The translations under genes were made by a program, and so were the position numbers. 64,000 nt of DNA from Reticulitermes speratus (taxonomy: Eukaryota > Arthropoda > Insecta > Blattodea > Rhinotermitidae). The notes under the pieces were generated by a model. That model saw nothing but the letters and a program-made list of their open reading frames with translations, was not told the DNA's origin and made no database searches. How positions within the stretch are numbered: the stretch's first letter is position 1; every line of letters begins with the position of its first letter. Where the stretch lies: NCBI GenBank assembly GCA_021186555.1, contig JAJKFL010000014.1:35088033-35152032 (forward strand), written 5' to 3'. Below, in pieces: positions 1 to 10,600 of the stretch.

Positions 1-789
1 GTGATGAAGAAAAAGAAGAAGATAGCATTAATTGACAATTACCATTTGTGATAAGAGCAGTGACTCTGAAATTATGTCATACAGTTACACAGATTGCAAA
101 ATTAATTACTGCAGCAAGTTTTACAAGCTTGCAACAATTTGCTGCTGACATTTCCCTTGTTGATGCACAACTCACAGGTATAATTCTTTGGAGAGTACCA
201 TTTACTATATTCTGAGTAAGACCAGTGTGAACAGCTTATGCACATGTACCATTGTTCCACACCTCATCCACATTCTCTACAGACTGAACATACATCAGTA
301 TGAAAGGTATTAGTATCATGCAGCTCATTATCATCACATAGTTCCTTCTCATCAATTTATATTTCTCAGATTTGCTGTTCCTAATTTCTGTTTTCCTTCT
401 GCAGGCCCTCTTTGTTTTAATGCTTCTCATGGCAGTTTCCCTTTCATTGATTCTGCATAATATGTTCTCCATTTCTTTTCATTTAACCTTTTTCATCTGA
501 ACCTTGGAAGTCTCATTTTCGTATGCATTCTTGTCCAAATTTCAAAATTTTGCTGTCTGACATTTGACTTACTTGTGCCTACACCTGCCGTAGGCTTGGG
601 TTTGGTCTAGGGCAGAATGTCTGTCCCAAAGTTCTAGAAAAACCAGCCTGTGGTTCAGGTGGCCCACATTCTGTGTACTGACTTGTGTTTTCACAGATGT
701 CATTTGATTAATTTCTCCTTCAGATTCTCTGTTAGTCTTGTGGATAACACTTGCTATTGAAAGCAGCTTTCACGGATCCATAAAGTGTA

Positions 790-1420
790 AGATTAAGTGT
801 CTCTAAATGATGAGAAGTGTGAGGTAGAATGGAGACAGTTTTTTCATGATCTCTGCAGTAAATGCAGGCTCAGAGCACAATGCTTGATTGTCCAATATAA
901 GAAGCAGTGGATCATCATTAGATGGTGTGCCAGACCATGGAAATGCTGAAGCCACTGGAAAAAACAGTTCTTCATTAATCCATTCATTTTTGGAGCACGA
1001 ATAAACGGCTCCACCCTTTCCAAACTGCAAGGATATCCCTAATCTGAGATAGACCAACACTAAACGTACATTCTTCCCTCGTTTCCAAGTCACTGCTGCA
1101 AGAAACTGTTTTGGCCCTTTGACCATAAAATTTTAATAGGTTTTTGAACAATATATGTTCCTGCTTCACCTATGAGTATATTAAAATTTTACTTTCAGTG
1201 AACTTGTGTTTCTGTGTAACTAGCCAGCCTTAGGTTGTCCAAGTATTTCTTCAGTGCATGGTGACTGAAAGCACTCATTCTACTGATACATGTATTTTTT
1301 GGCTTCATTAGGCTAATTCTTGGATTTATTTTCATAAATAAGGCCAGCCAATCTTAGTGTACCAGTTTTGAGGATTTGTTAAATACTGTAGTTAATATTC
1401 TTAGCGCCTTTTTCTTGTTC
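790..1420 (-). mobile_element. pogo/Tigger-type DDE transposase relic
   Basis: Reading the minus strand downward from about 1350 gives DWLALFMKINPRISLMKPKN and then CISRMSAF and KKYLDNL. This is the pattern that precedes the catalytic domain in pogo/Tigger (DDE_1) transposases. A different frame around 1126 continues with KGPKQFLAAVTWKRGKNV and then WINEELF and DDPLLLILDNQ, the last resembling the family's second catalytic Asp motif (LLxLDNH). The relic crosses at least two frameshifts and several stops, so it is dead. These enzymes cut and paste DNA in the nucleus. The family call rests on recognising the motif order from memory. Confidence 0.6.
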
Positions 1421-2419
1421 TTTGCTAAATGCAGCCTTTCTGTCTAGCTGAGAAGCCATTGTAGATCTGATTTTCAGTTGCAGTCAAACTGTAGTTTCTG
1501 TGTTTCTGAATGTTGACTGACCTCTCTGATAGGCCTTCTGGACTTAATTGCATAAAGTGCTGCTTCTAACTGTCATTGCTTGCAATTTACCCTTACAGTT
1601 GGCCTCACAAATATGTTTGGCATTTATAAATAGTTAATAAGTTAACATATTTATGTGCCCATGCTGATTTCACAAGTCAGGAAAAGTAAATGCTACTTAC
1701 ATTCTCCTGAAAGCAGAAACAAAATCATAATTAGTAGCTGAACAAATTATTATTCTCTCTGAAGATATAGGCAGCAGGTTCCTCAGAAGTGGTGGTAACT
1801 AGCTATCAGACTATATCGCTTCACATCCCAGAAGACAGTATGTTCAGATTATTTAAGTTTACTTCCAGTGCAGTACATGTCAACTTGTTGTGGGGTAACT
1901 TTCCACTGTGCAATGCTTTGCAAACGAAGCTATGTAGTAACTCCCACTGTACTGCAATCTGTTCATCGAACAAATTTAGATGTGTGTGGTTACTTTTAGT
2001 GGATTCAATCTCTGAACATGCTTCAGGTTACAAAGGATGGCAGGTCAAGGTATAGCAACACTTATTGAAGAAATATGCACAAGCGTTTAATTATGTAAGC
2101 ATCGGAGTTAGCAAGAGACCATTTGACACAGCTTTCATCTCTGCTACATGGATATGGTATTGGGGTGGCAACTAATATTACGGTGTAACTTGTCATGTCT
2201 TTCGGAACGTTTCAGCACTCCAGACATTTATGTCACCTACTGGTTTCAAGGTAAACTAATGTGCAGACTTACCCACTGCACACATTTACCCTCTGCTCCC
2301 CTGTAGATGTAAGATATTTTTTTCAGGTTTTATTGCCATTATTCTCAATGGAATTAACACATTTGAAATTATGTAAATTATAGTGGAATAGTTAGCATTT
2401 GTAGAGCTGCAGCTGATGG
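1421..2419. other. non-coding, with one decayed dispersed-repeat copy
   Basis: No gene is visible. At about 1755-1845 there is a decayed copy of the repeat recognised elsewhere by the order 'GAAGATGGAAGCAGCAGG... TCCCAGAAG' (compare 38240-38340). The rest shows nothing recognisable. Confidence 0.4.
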
Positions 2420-2800
2420 TTGTGCCATTGTATCTTTACGTTAGAAATGTTTGTTGTGATTCCACAGTATCTTTACATTAGAACAATTTTTCTGATTGCA
2501 CAGTATCAGTATATATATTAGAACAGTTTGTTGTGATTGCAGAGTGTCATTATATTTTACATTGGAACCATTTGTTGTCATTGCATGTTGTCAGTGTATC
2601 TTTACTTTGGAAATGTTTGCTTTCATAGCACAGTGTCAGCATATCTGTACATTGTAACTGTTTGTTGTGATTGAACAGTGTCAGTGTATCATTACATTAG
2701 AACTGTTTTGTTGTGATTGCACACTGTCAGTATATCATAACATTATAATTGTTTGTTATGATTGCACAGTGTCATTGTATCTGTACCCCTGAACAGACCA
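2420..2800. repeat. 45-bp minisatellite, about 8 diverged copies
   Basis: A unit of about 45 bp recurs. Each copy starts near TTTGTTGTGATTGCACAGTG, continues with TCAGTATATC, and ends near TTTACATTAGAACTG. Copies begin near 2446, 2526, 2568, 2616, 2660, 2706 and 2751, with point changes and small indels. There is no coding sense. Confidence 0.75.
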
Positions 2801-2942
2801 TACTTAGTTTTTCAAAGTGGTCTCTTCACTCAGATTGTTTGACAAATATTTTTTATGCATTTATAATTTCTCCCATACATTCTATGCCCTGTCCTTCTCC
2901 TTGATTTGATCATTCTAACAATATTTGGTGGGCAAAAAACAA

Positions 2943-3594
2943 CTTTACACTTTCAAAGTGACTGAGAATAAAATGTTGCATACTTCAAACTGCACACCTA
3001 CATCACATGTAGAGAAACACTCAAAGTTACGTTGCAAATTACCCAGGTGATTATTGTTGCATGCCACTGCTGCTAGATACCAGTAGTTTTGAAAATGGTT
3101 ACCCCACAATGAAAGAGTTTGTGTGTTCTGCATTTGGTGAACAAAGAGTCAGTAACAGCTATGCAGTGTGCATTTTGACACAATTCACACAGAACCACTG
3201 AGCCACGTATCCACTCACACCTAGTGCAAGGCATTCAAACAGAATGGTGCATTTTCTTAGCCAAGATCCTGGTCTGCCTTCTGTATCTGATACAACTGTG
3301 GCCTGTGTATGGCCTTTATTTCGTAGTAGCCCACAAAAATCAGTTCAGCAAGGTTGATCCATTTGAAATTGTGTGTAAAATGTATGTTTTATGACTGTTA
3401 CTGACTGTGTTTGCCACCTGCAGAACACACCAACTGTTTGGTTGTGGGGTTAACCATTTTCAAAACTAGTGGCATCTAGCAGTGCTCAAAAAATTGTGAC
3501 TTGGGTCATTTGAGAGTTGCTCTGTTGACTGATGTAGGTGTGAAGTTCTAAGACCATGATATTTGTTTTCTGCATAATTTTGAAAGTGTAGAGT
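2943..3594. mobile_element. foldback (long inverted repeat) element, about 650 bp
   Basis: The left part (TACACTTTCAAAG, then CACACCTACATCA, then CACTGCTGCTAG, then TTTTGAAAATGGTTA CCCCACAA) reappears reverse-complemented at 3412-3594. The arms are about 190 bp with indels, around a unique centre of roughly 300 bp. There is no transposase, so it fits a non-autonomous foldback or MITE. Superfamily is not assigned. Confidence 0.6.
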
Positions 3595-4849
3595 TTTTTA
3601 TGCTCATTCTTTATTAGGTTTAGTGTGAACAAACAAGTTGTGCACTCAGATGAAGTGGTGGATACAATTGTAGTTCTGTACATTCTGTATTCAGGTGTTT
3701 AGATAGAATACAGAAAGACAAAAATTTCTGAACCAAATTTTATCAAACGTTCCCCACATTCATTGTGCTGTTAATTTCTTTGTGGAAGCAATTTTTATCT
3801 GTTTGTGTCATACCCTGATACTTGAACTTAACTTCTTTTGCAAACGATTCATTGGCTATCTTTGTTGTATGAGTTTTTTCTTCATTCTGGTAATGAGGTG
3901 TGATCATATACTTTGTGTGCTGTGTATTTACTTTTAGACACCTAGACACTAGTTTTTCTAGAGACCAGTAGGTTTTTTTAAAAGAATTGCTCTTATTATT
4001 TGTGTACATTTTATTTTATTTTCTTTTTGTTGCTTTAAAAATGCACCATCTTTATGTTTAATCAGAAATTAAATTCTGACTTTACATTTTCAAAGTTTCT
4101 GGAGCTTTTCACTTTCATTACACCAACTGACTGGTTTGCATACTTTGTTTATAATGATAAGGGCAACGTTCTTACTTATTCCATTCTTTGCATTTTGTCC
4201 CCACCATTAGTTTGTGGTGATTTGTTACAAATAATTCGTGAACTATCCTTCCTCAGTGCCCTCCTTTGAAATATTCAGCATTGCGAATTGAATGATGTTT
4301 TTGGAACATTCACGTTATTCCAATGCTTAAAAATGACAGCATAAAGATATATTGAAGCTGAAATCTTACCTCGTGGTAGAGTAAAGCTGTAGATAGGAGT
4401 CCTAGAGAATGATACCTTTCACATCTCCCTTGCACTTTCTCCTGCAGTATACTTCTTTATATTTCTTTCCAGTAACCTATCCATTCTGTTCACTGGAATG
4501 TTGGGAGTGTATGTTTGTAGTGATAACCTTCACCCACAAGTGATTTGGGATGGTTGACATATGCCTGTATATAGCAGTACGGAGTAATGGAGAAGCCTCA
4601 AGCATAATTATTCCTGTCATTCATACAGCTTGTGTCTGCTGCATCAGTGTAGCTGCTTTGTCAGGGTTGTGGACCAAGGTTCTAGCTCCTTTCCTGCTTT
4701 ATGAGTCTGTGGGACTGCCTGCCTATATAACCTGACCACTTACTCACCCTTCTCACTTTGATCCTGAAGATGGAAGTAGCACATTTTCCAAAAAGTTTAC
4801 AGCACCACTTTCATACATTATTGACGGTATGAATGGGAGGCCTTTGCTC
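3595..4849. other. no recognisable feature
   Basis: AT-rich non-coding DNA. Only short chance open frames occur here and none matches a family I recognise. Confidence 0.4.
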
Positions 4850-5012
4850 TCTTGGGATATCATACAGCATTGGTTGGTAGTTGGTTACTGACATTGTTGG
4901 ACGGCCTGTTGGTCCCACCTTCAAGGGTCTTTGACTGTTTAACCCTTGAAGAGAGGACTGATTGGCCACCCAGAAACATTAGTAATCAACTACCAGTGCT
5001 GCATAACATCTG
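4850..5012. repeat. small foldback hairpin, decayed
   Basis: Arms at about 4855-4908 and 4964-5010 are imperfect reverse complements (GATATCATACAGCATTGGT against ACCAGTGCTGCATAACATC). A second inner pair is formed by AAGGGTC and the ACCCTTGAAG segment. It appears to be an older relative of the palindrome at 50313-50432, because both have a 'GGATAT...' end and a central pair. Confidence 0.45.
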
Positions 5013-6035
5013 AGAAGATTGAAAGTCTCATTTACATGGTGACAGAAGCCTGAAATTTCACGTAGTGTCTGTGTTGTTACTGAAGTAATGTCTGTGTATC
5101 AGAGTAATTTAAGTTGGTGAAGTTAACACAGAGACGGTGAGTGCATATGGAGAAGAAGGTTCTTCACAGTGATGTATTGCAATACTTTAAACAGTTATGA
5201 AGAAATGGGGAGGGAGGGTATGGACTGCATACATTTCGCTGAAAATAGGGACCAGTTGTAATGTATTTTGTGTATTTTGAATACATAATCAGTCTTAAGT
5301 CTGTGTAAAATGTAGGAAATTAGCTGAGTAACTGGTAGCTTTTTAACAACTCTGCTGCTTGGAGATAGTTCATATCATGACACATGGGCATTTGAACTTT
5401 TTTGTATGGCTATAGTTTAATAATATTTTACTAATCACTTGTCTTACAAGACATGCTCCGAGCTGGAGGAAGTAAAATAGTTTATTATAATACATACTTC
5501 CTTATTTGTATTGTCATGGATCCATCTCTTTGACATATATTTGCTGACTTTTTGGCCTCACATACACTATAAAATCGCTAATACCTTGTTAATAAAGTAA
5601 TGATATATGTGATTTAGTCTGCCATATTGTGTGTGGCCTGTAACTGTACTGTTAATAGGTGCAACCACTGTCCGACTTATGTCTTACACGTGGGGTTTGT
5701 TCTGCAGATCTTGTAGTAACTCACACACCACTCGCATGCACATGTGTGTGTGTGTGTGTGTGTGCTCACGCGTGTGCGTGCACATCACGTGCACGCATAT
5801 ACCATTACTCCCATGACTTTCTACTGAGATACTAAGGAAAGTATAATTCCGTGAAAATTTTAAAAATGGGTACAGTATATAAGTCATTGGGGAAAAAGAA
5901 TTCTAAGAATAGAAATTAAAAATGGTTTGTGGAAAAGTTATGATAGTTTGAGCTTACATAAGTTGAGGCTTATGTAACCCAGGGGATACCTGTCTTTCCT
6001 GAATATGGTGTATTATGCTCTGACATTTGCTTTAG
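5013..6035. other. non-coding, contains a (TG)n run
   Basis: The only clear feature is a simple TG/CA dinucleotide run at about 5743-5763, followed by GC-rich alternating purine-pyrimidine sequence. No gene is visible. Confidence 0.5.
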
Positions 6036-6441
6036 CATCTGTTAACCATATTTGCATCTGTCTGTGGTTTGTGATGCATGTATACCTGTGATTTGTGCTG
6101 CATGAGATACACGTGTGTCTGTGCAACTTAGGATGCATGAGCTGCATCTATATATGTGACATGTGATCTGTGAGATGCATCTGCAACTCTGATGTGTAAT
6201 GCATGGGATGCATTTACATCTGTGTCTTATGATGCATGAAATGCATTTATGTTTGTGAGTTGTGGGGATGCACAAGATGCATCTACATCTTTGATAATCT
6301 CTGAGATACTGTGACTTGTGATCTCAAAGCTGCATCACTGTCGCTTGACTTGTAATGCATGAGATGTGTCGATATTTGTGAATTGTGATGCATGAGATAC
6401 ACCTGTATTTTTTGCTTGTGATCTGTTTGATGCATCTACAG
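6036..6441. repeat. 33-36 bp minisatellite, left block
   Basis: Diverged tandem copies of a unit built on GTGATGCATGAGATGCAT plus a CTACATCTGTGACTT-like half. Each unit carries two ATGCAT palindromes. The same unit resumes at 7233, so the block is interrupted by the foldback element between. Confidence 0.65.
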
Positions 6442-7232
6442 AATGAAAAGAAATTTGTGCACAAGCTCTCTGTATTGTGATTCCTTGTTACAAAAAATAA
6501 GCTGAAAATGTTATATACAGTGTGTGTCCTGAGACATTTAGTTTTTGAGATACAATCACCATCAAATGGGGTAACATTTCTTACCAGTGTTAGTAGTGAT
6601 GATGATAAAGTACATGGGTATGTGTACTCAAGACACACTGTGTATAGCAGGGCTTAGTTGTGGTCGAGTGATCATGCGATAAACACATGGCGAATACTGC
6701 TCTTAACCCTCAGTGCCTCTAATATTCGAGGTGGTACTGATGCACAGAAATACATGCTGTTATCCTGGTTAACATCATCCATACACTAATGTGTTCTGGT
6801 GATTGCAGCAGCATCTCCATGCGACATGAAGTGCAACCCCTATGACACTTATGAATGTGGGCTGCCTGTGGACTGCATGGACACCAGCCAGTGAATATGC
6901 CATAATTACAGCATTGGAATAAGAGTTGTGCAGAAGCTTACAAGATACTGCATGAGAACTGGTGCTCTCCTATCTGATGTCCTCGAAATATTTCTTGACA
7001 GTTAATTGGATCTATTCCACCATGCATGGAATATACTTCTCTTTCTAGACAGTCATTCCATACCCCTATTGTACGTGTAACTAGAGGTGCCTATGGTTTG
7101 ACCATGCTTTGTGCCATTTGATGGTGGTGTGTCTCAAAAACTGAGTGTCTTAGGACATGTGTTGTATAAGATATTTCACTTGCTTTTTAACATGGAACAC
7201 TATGGAGAGGTTATGTGCAAATTTCTTTTCAC
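6442..7232. mobile_element. foldback/MITE-like element, about 790 bp, inserted in a minisatellite
   Basis: The left end (GAAAAGAAATTTGTGCACA, then GTCCTGAGACATTTAG, TTTTTGAGATACA, CACCATCAAATGG) is mirrored as reverse complement at about 7080-7232. Arms are about 140 bp with mismatches. The centre (about 6600-7080) has no recognisable coding capacity. It splits one minisatellite into two blocks, so it arrived after the tandem array formed. Confidence 0.6.
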
Positions 7233-7410
7233 TATGCATTGCTGTAACTTGTGATGCATGAAATGCATTTATATTCTTGAGTTGTGGTGATGCATGAGAT
7301 GCATGCATATCTTTTACTTTTGATCTGTGAGCTGTGATCTATGAGAAACGTCTATATCTGTGACTTGTGACCTATGAGTTGTATTTGTATTTGTGGAGGC
7401 ATCTGTATGT
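7233..7410. repeat. 33-36 bp minisatellite, right block
   Basis: Continuation of the ATGCAT-containing units seen at 6036-6441, for example GTGATGCATGAAATGCAT at about 7251. It is more diverged than the left block. Confidence 0.6.
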
Positions 7411-7635
7411 TTGGTCGCTGCCCAGGAGTAACATAATTTCCCTGTTAACATTATGCAGCAAATAGAGACAATGGACAAGTATCTCCTTTTAAATTGTATA
7501 ATTTGCTGTTGTCATGAGGAAGGCATTGGTTGTGTATGTTGTTTACCAAATTTTTTTCATAGCATAACATAAATTGTGCAGGCATTTTGTTTCAGTCATC
7601 AATTGTAGTTCTAATTTTGTCTTTTTTGTCCCCAG

Positions 7636-7684
7636 CTGGAGGTGTTGGAAAAAGTGCCTTGACAATTCAGCTGATACAAAATCA
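7636..7684 (+). CDS. Ras85D: Ras exon with P-loop (codons 11-27)
   Basis: Acceptor ...CCCCAG, then CT completing Ala11, then [15 protein letters not shown], ending CA of His27 before GTAAGT. Upstream intron phase is 1, downstream phase 2. Confidence 0.95.
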
Positions 7685-10600
7685 GTAAGTGTAATCAGTA
7701 GTTTGATGAGAATTGACGTGCTTCAAGAGATTGATGCTACTTGAAGTTTTGTAGTCATACTGGCTATATAAAACTGTTAACTGTTAGTTTCCTGTTTCCT
7801 GCTGCTGACCTAACAGACAATACCCAGAGGTGTTACAAAAAAAATACACTACATACTGTGGATAATAATTATGGTAGCCACATCTGTTGAAGCGATATGC
7901 AGGTATGGCAAGTATGGCAAAGGATAACACAGTATCCTTCGTTAAGTACGTAGGCTGCCTCCAAGATACTGTATACCAAGATCCAGTACACTTATACAAC
8001 TATATTACAAAGAATTGTCTACATTTTAACTATTTGACTCTTTTACACCATGTCTACTGTGTACAAAAGTTGCTAATTTGGTTTTATGCTGTATTGCTTT
8101 GGTTGGTTCCCTGATGATGATCCCTGGGATTGAAGCATGTAGGAACATTTTATGTGATATTATAATATAAATATCTAAGAAACAATATTGTGCATTTTGT
8201 TGGTGTGAGTGTTGTGAATTAACTATCAACAACGTGCAGAATGAACAATATAAAGTTTCTTATTAGCCAGTTGGTTTAAAATTTATTCAGGTATGTATCA
8301 GCAGGAGATTTTGGAATTAATCAGATAACTCAGTGTGTATGTGACTTGTGCAGAGTGGCATTGTGTTCTGAATGGCAGTTCTTCATTAGGTTCTGACAAT
8401 TTTCTTTTGCTGTCTTTGCTATTCGTTTGTCTTGACAACATTAACCAGTGTTTATTGATGATACAGGCTTTGGAAAAATTTGTGTGTGTGTGAAATTGAT
8501 AGAAGTCAAACAGTTCTTGGCTGTGAAATATTTAATTTCTAACACTTCCATACTGGCCATGTGAATGTATTTGAATTCTCATTCTATCATGAAATTTTGT
8601 GGCCATGTTTGGACACTTATAAATCATAGAAAACTTTGTAAGAAATAAGTTTTGAGGTGTATGTGAACTTACTAATGATGATTATGTTGTTTTCAGTTTT
8701 GTTGATGAATACGACCCAACAATAGGTAAGCACAGTTCTTAGTGTGCTTTTGTCATTAATGTATGTATGGAGCAACATCACTTCATGATTTTTGTTCTTA
8801 TTTATAGAGGACACATATCGTAAACAAGTTGTCATTGATGGAGAAACGTGTTTGTTGGATATACTGGACACAGCAGGACAAGAAGAGTACAGGTTGGCAT
8901 ACTTGAGTTTTATGGCAGTAGGTAGCTCATTTAGTGTAATGACTAGGCTACAGGTTGGATACCCAGAGACCTGGGTTTCAATTCCACGAGGGACTTGAGA
9001 TTTCTCTCTCCCACACCACAGCAAGACTGGTGTTGGGACCTGCCCAACCTTCTATCCAGTTGCTCTGAGGGCACATTTCCCATGGAAAAAACAGCCAGGG
9101 CATGCCACTGATGACGAACCTCCAACCAGTGGTGAGGGTAAAGAAGAACTAGAGCTAAGAAGCCCAGGCTAATTGTGGGCTGTTATGCCAGTCCTTACAT
9201 TTTCTGCTTTGTGGTTTTGCAGATGTTGATGTACTGTTTTTACATTATGTTCTGAGTTGCTTAAAGGGAACCGGCATAGTGTAGCCAATGTTGTGACTAG
9301 TTACAGGCTGGATGGTTGGGGGTTCAAATCCTGTCAGGGGCAACAGATTTTCTGTTCTCCAAAACCAGTTCTGGGGCCCACCCAGATTCCTTTTGAATGG
9401 GTACCAGGGTTCTTTTCCCCAGCAAAAAGCGGCCAGGGCATGAATTTGACCACTCACCACCATACAATGCCAAGGTTAAGAATGTGTGGAGCTATACCTG
9501 TGCTCCCTCTTTATGCCTTTATGACATGGACAGGGATAACTTTACCTTTATTCTGAATTGGCTACAAGAGTATACTTGTCAATCAGAAGAAGGTGGGTGT
9601 GTAACACATAGCAGACATGTTCAGATTAACTGACCCATCTGCTGTGGTTATGAATGTATTCACATATACAAACTTCTGTAAGTGAATTAACCTAAACAGT
9701 GTTAGGCTGTGATGTAGCTTGGGTGGATAGGTGCTTACTTACTGCAAAGGGATGCCGATTCAATCCCCGGGTGATTATGTGGGATGGTATTGCTGAGATG
9801 AGATTTTCTTCGAACACTTTATTTTCCCCCTTCCAGTGTGCCATAATCTGTCATGAGGAAAGGTACAGTAGGTCTGTTGGAAGCCACAGTGCACACTGCT
9901 ACAGAAAAAAGAAAATCTCAACATGGATAGCTGAGTAAATGAAGTGACTGAAATTTGTTTCTTGTTTTGGCAGAGACTTATCTCTTTACCACCATAGAGT
10001 CCACACTGGCTCAGGGAACCACCACTTTGCTTTGTAATACAACAGTGTCCACACTGATTCAGGAAACCACCACTGTGCTCTGTCATACCACACTCTCAGG
10101 GAACAACCACTCTTCTATGAAATACCACATTGGTCACATTGGCTCAGGGAACTACCACTTTGCTTTTTAATACCACATTTTTCACACGGGCTCTGTGAAC
10201 CACCACTCTGCTTGTAATGCTGTAGTGTCCATAGTGGCTCGGAATCACAGATCTGCTATGTAATACCACACTGTCCACACATGCACTGTGCTTTGTACTA
10301 CCACACTGTCCACACACGCACTGTGTTTTGTAATATCACACTGTCCACACACGCACTGTGCTTTGTAATACCACACTGTTCACACGGGCTCAGGGGTCCA
10401 CCATTCTACTTTGTAATACCACATTGTTCACACTGGCTTAGGGAACAATCACTGTGCTCTGTAATCCAACATTGTTCCCACTGTCTGTGGGAACTACCAG
10501 TCTGCTTTGTAATGCTACATTGTTTACAATGGCTCAGTGAACCAGCACTGTGCTCTGTAATACCACATTGTTCACACACTACTTTGTAATGGCTCAGGGA

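Noticed and set aside
5684..5887. Short frames with His/Thr or Val/Cys runs around 5740
   Set aside because: Translation of a TG/CA dinucleotide run.
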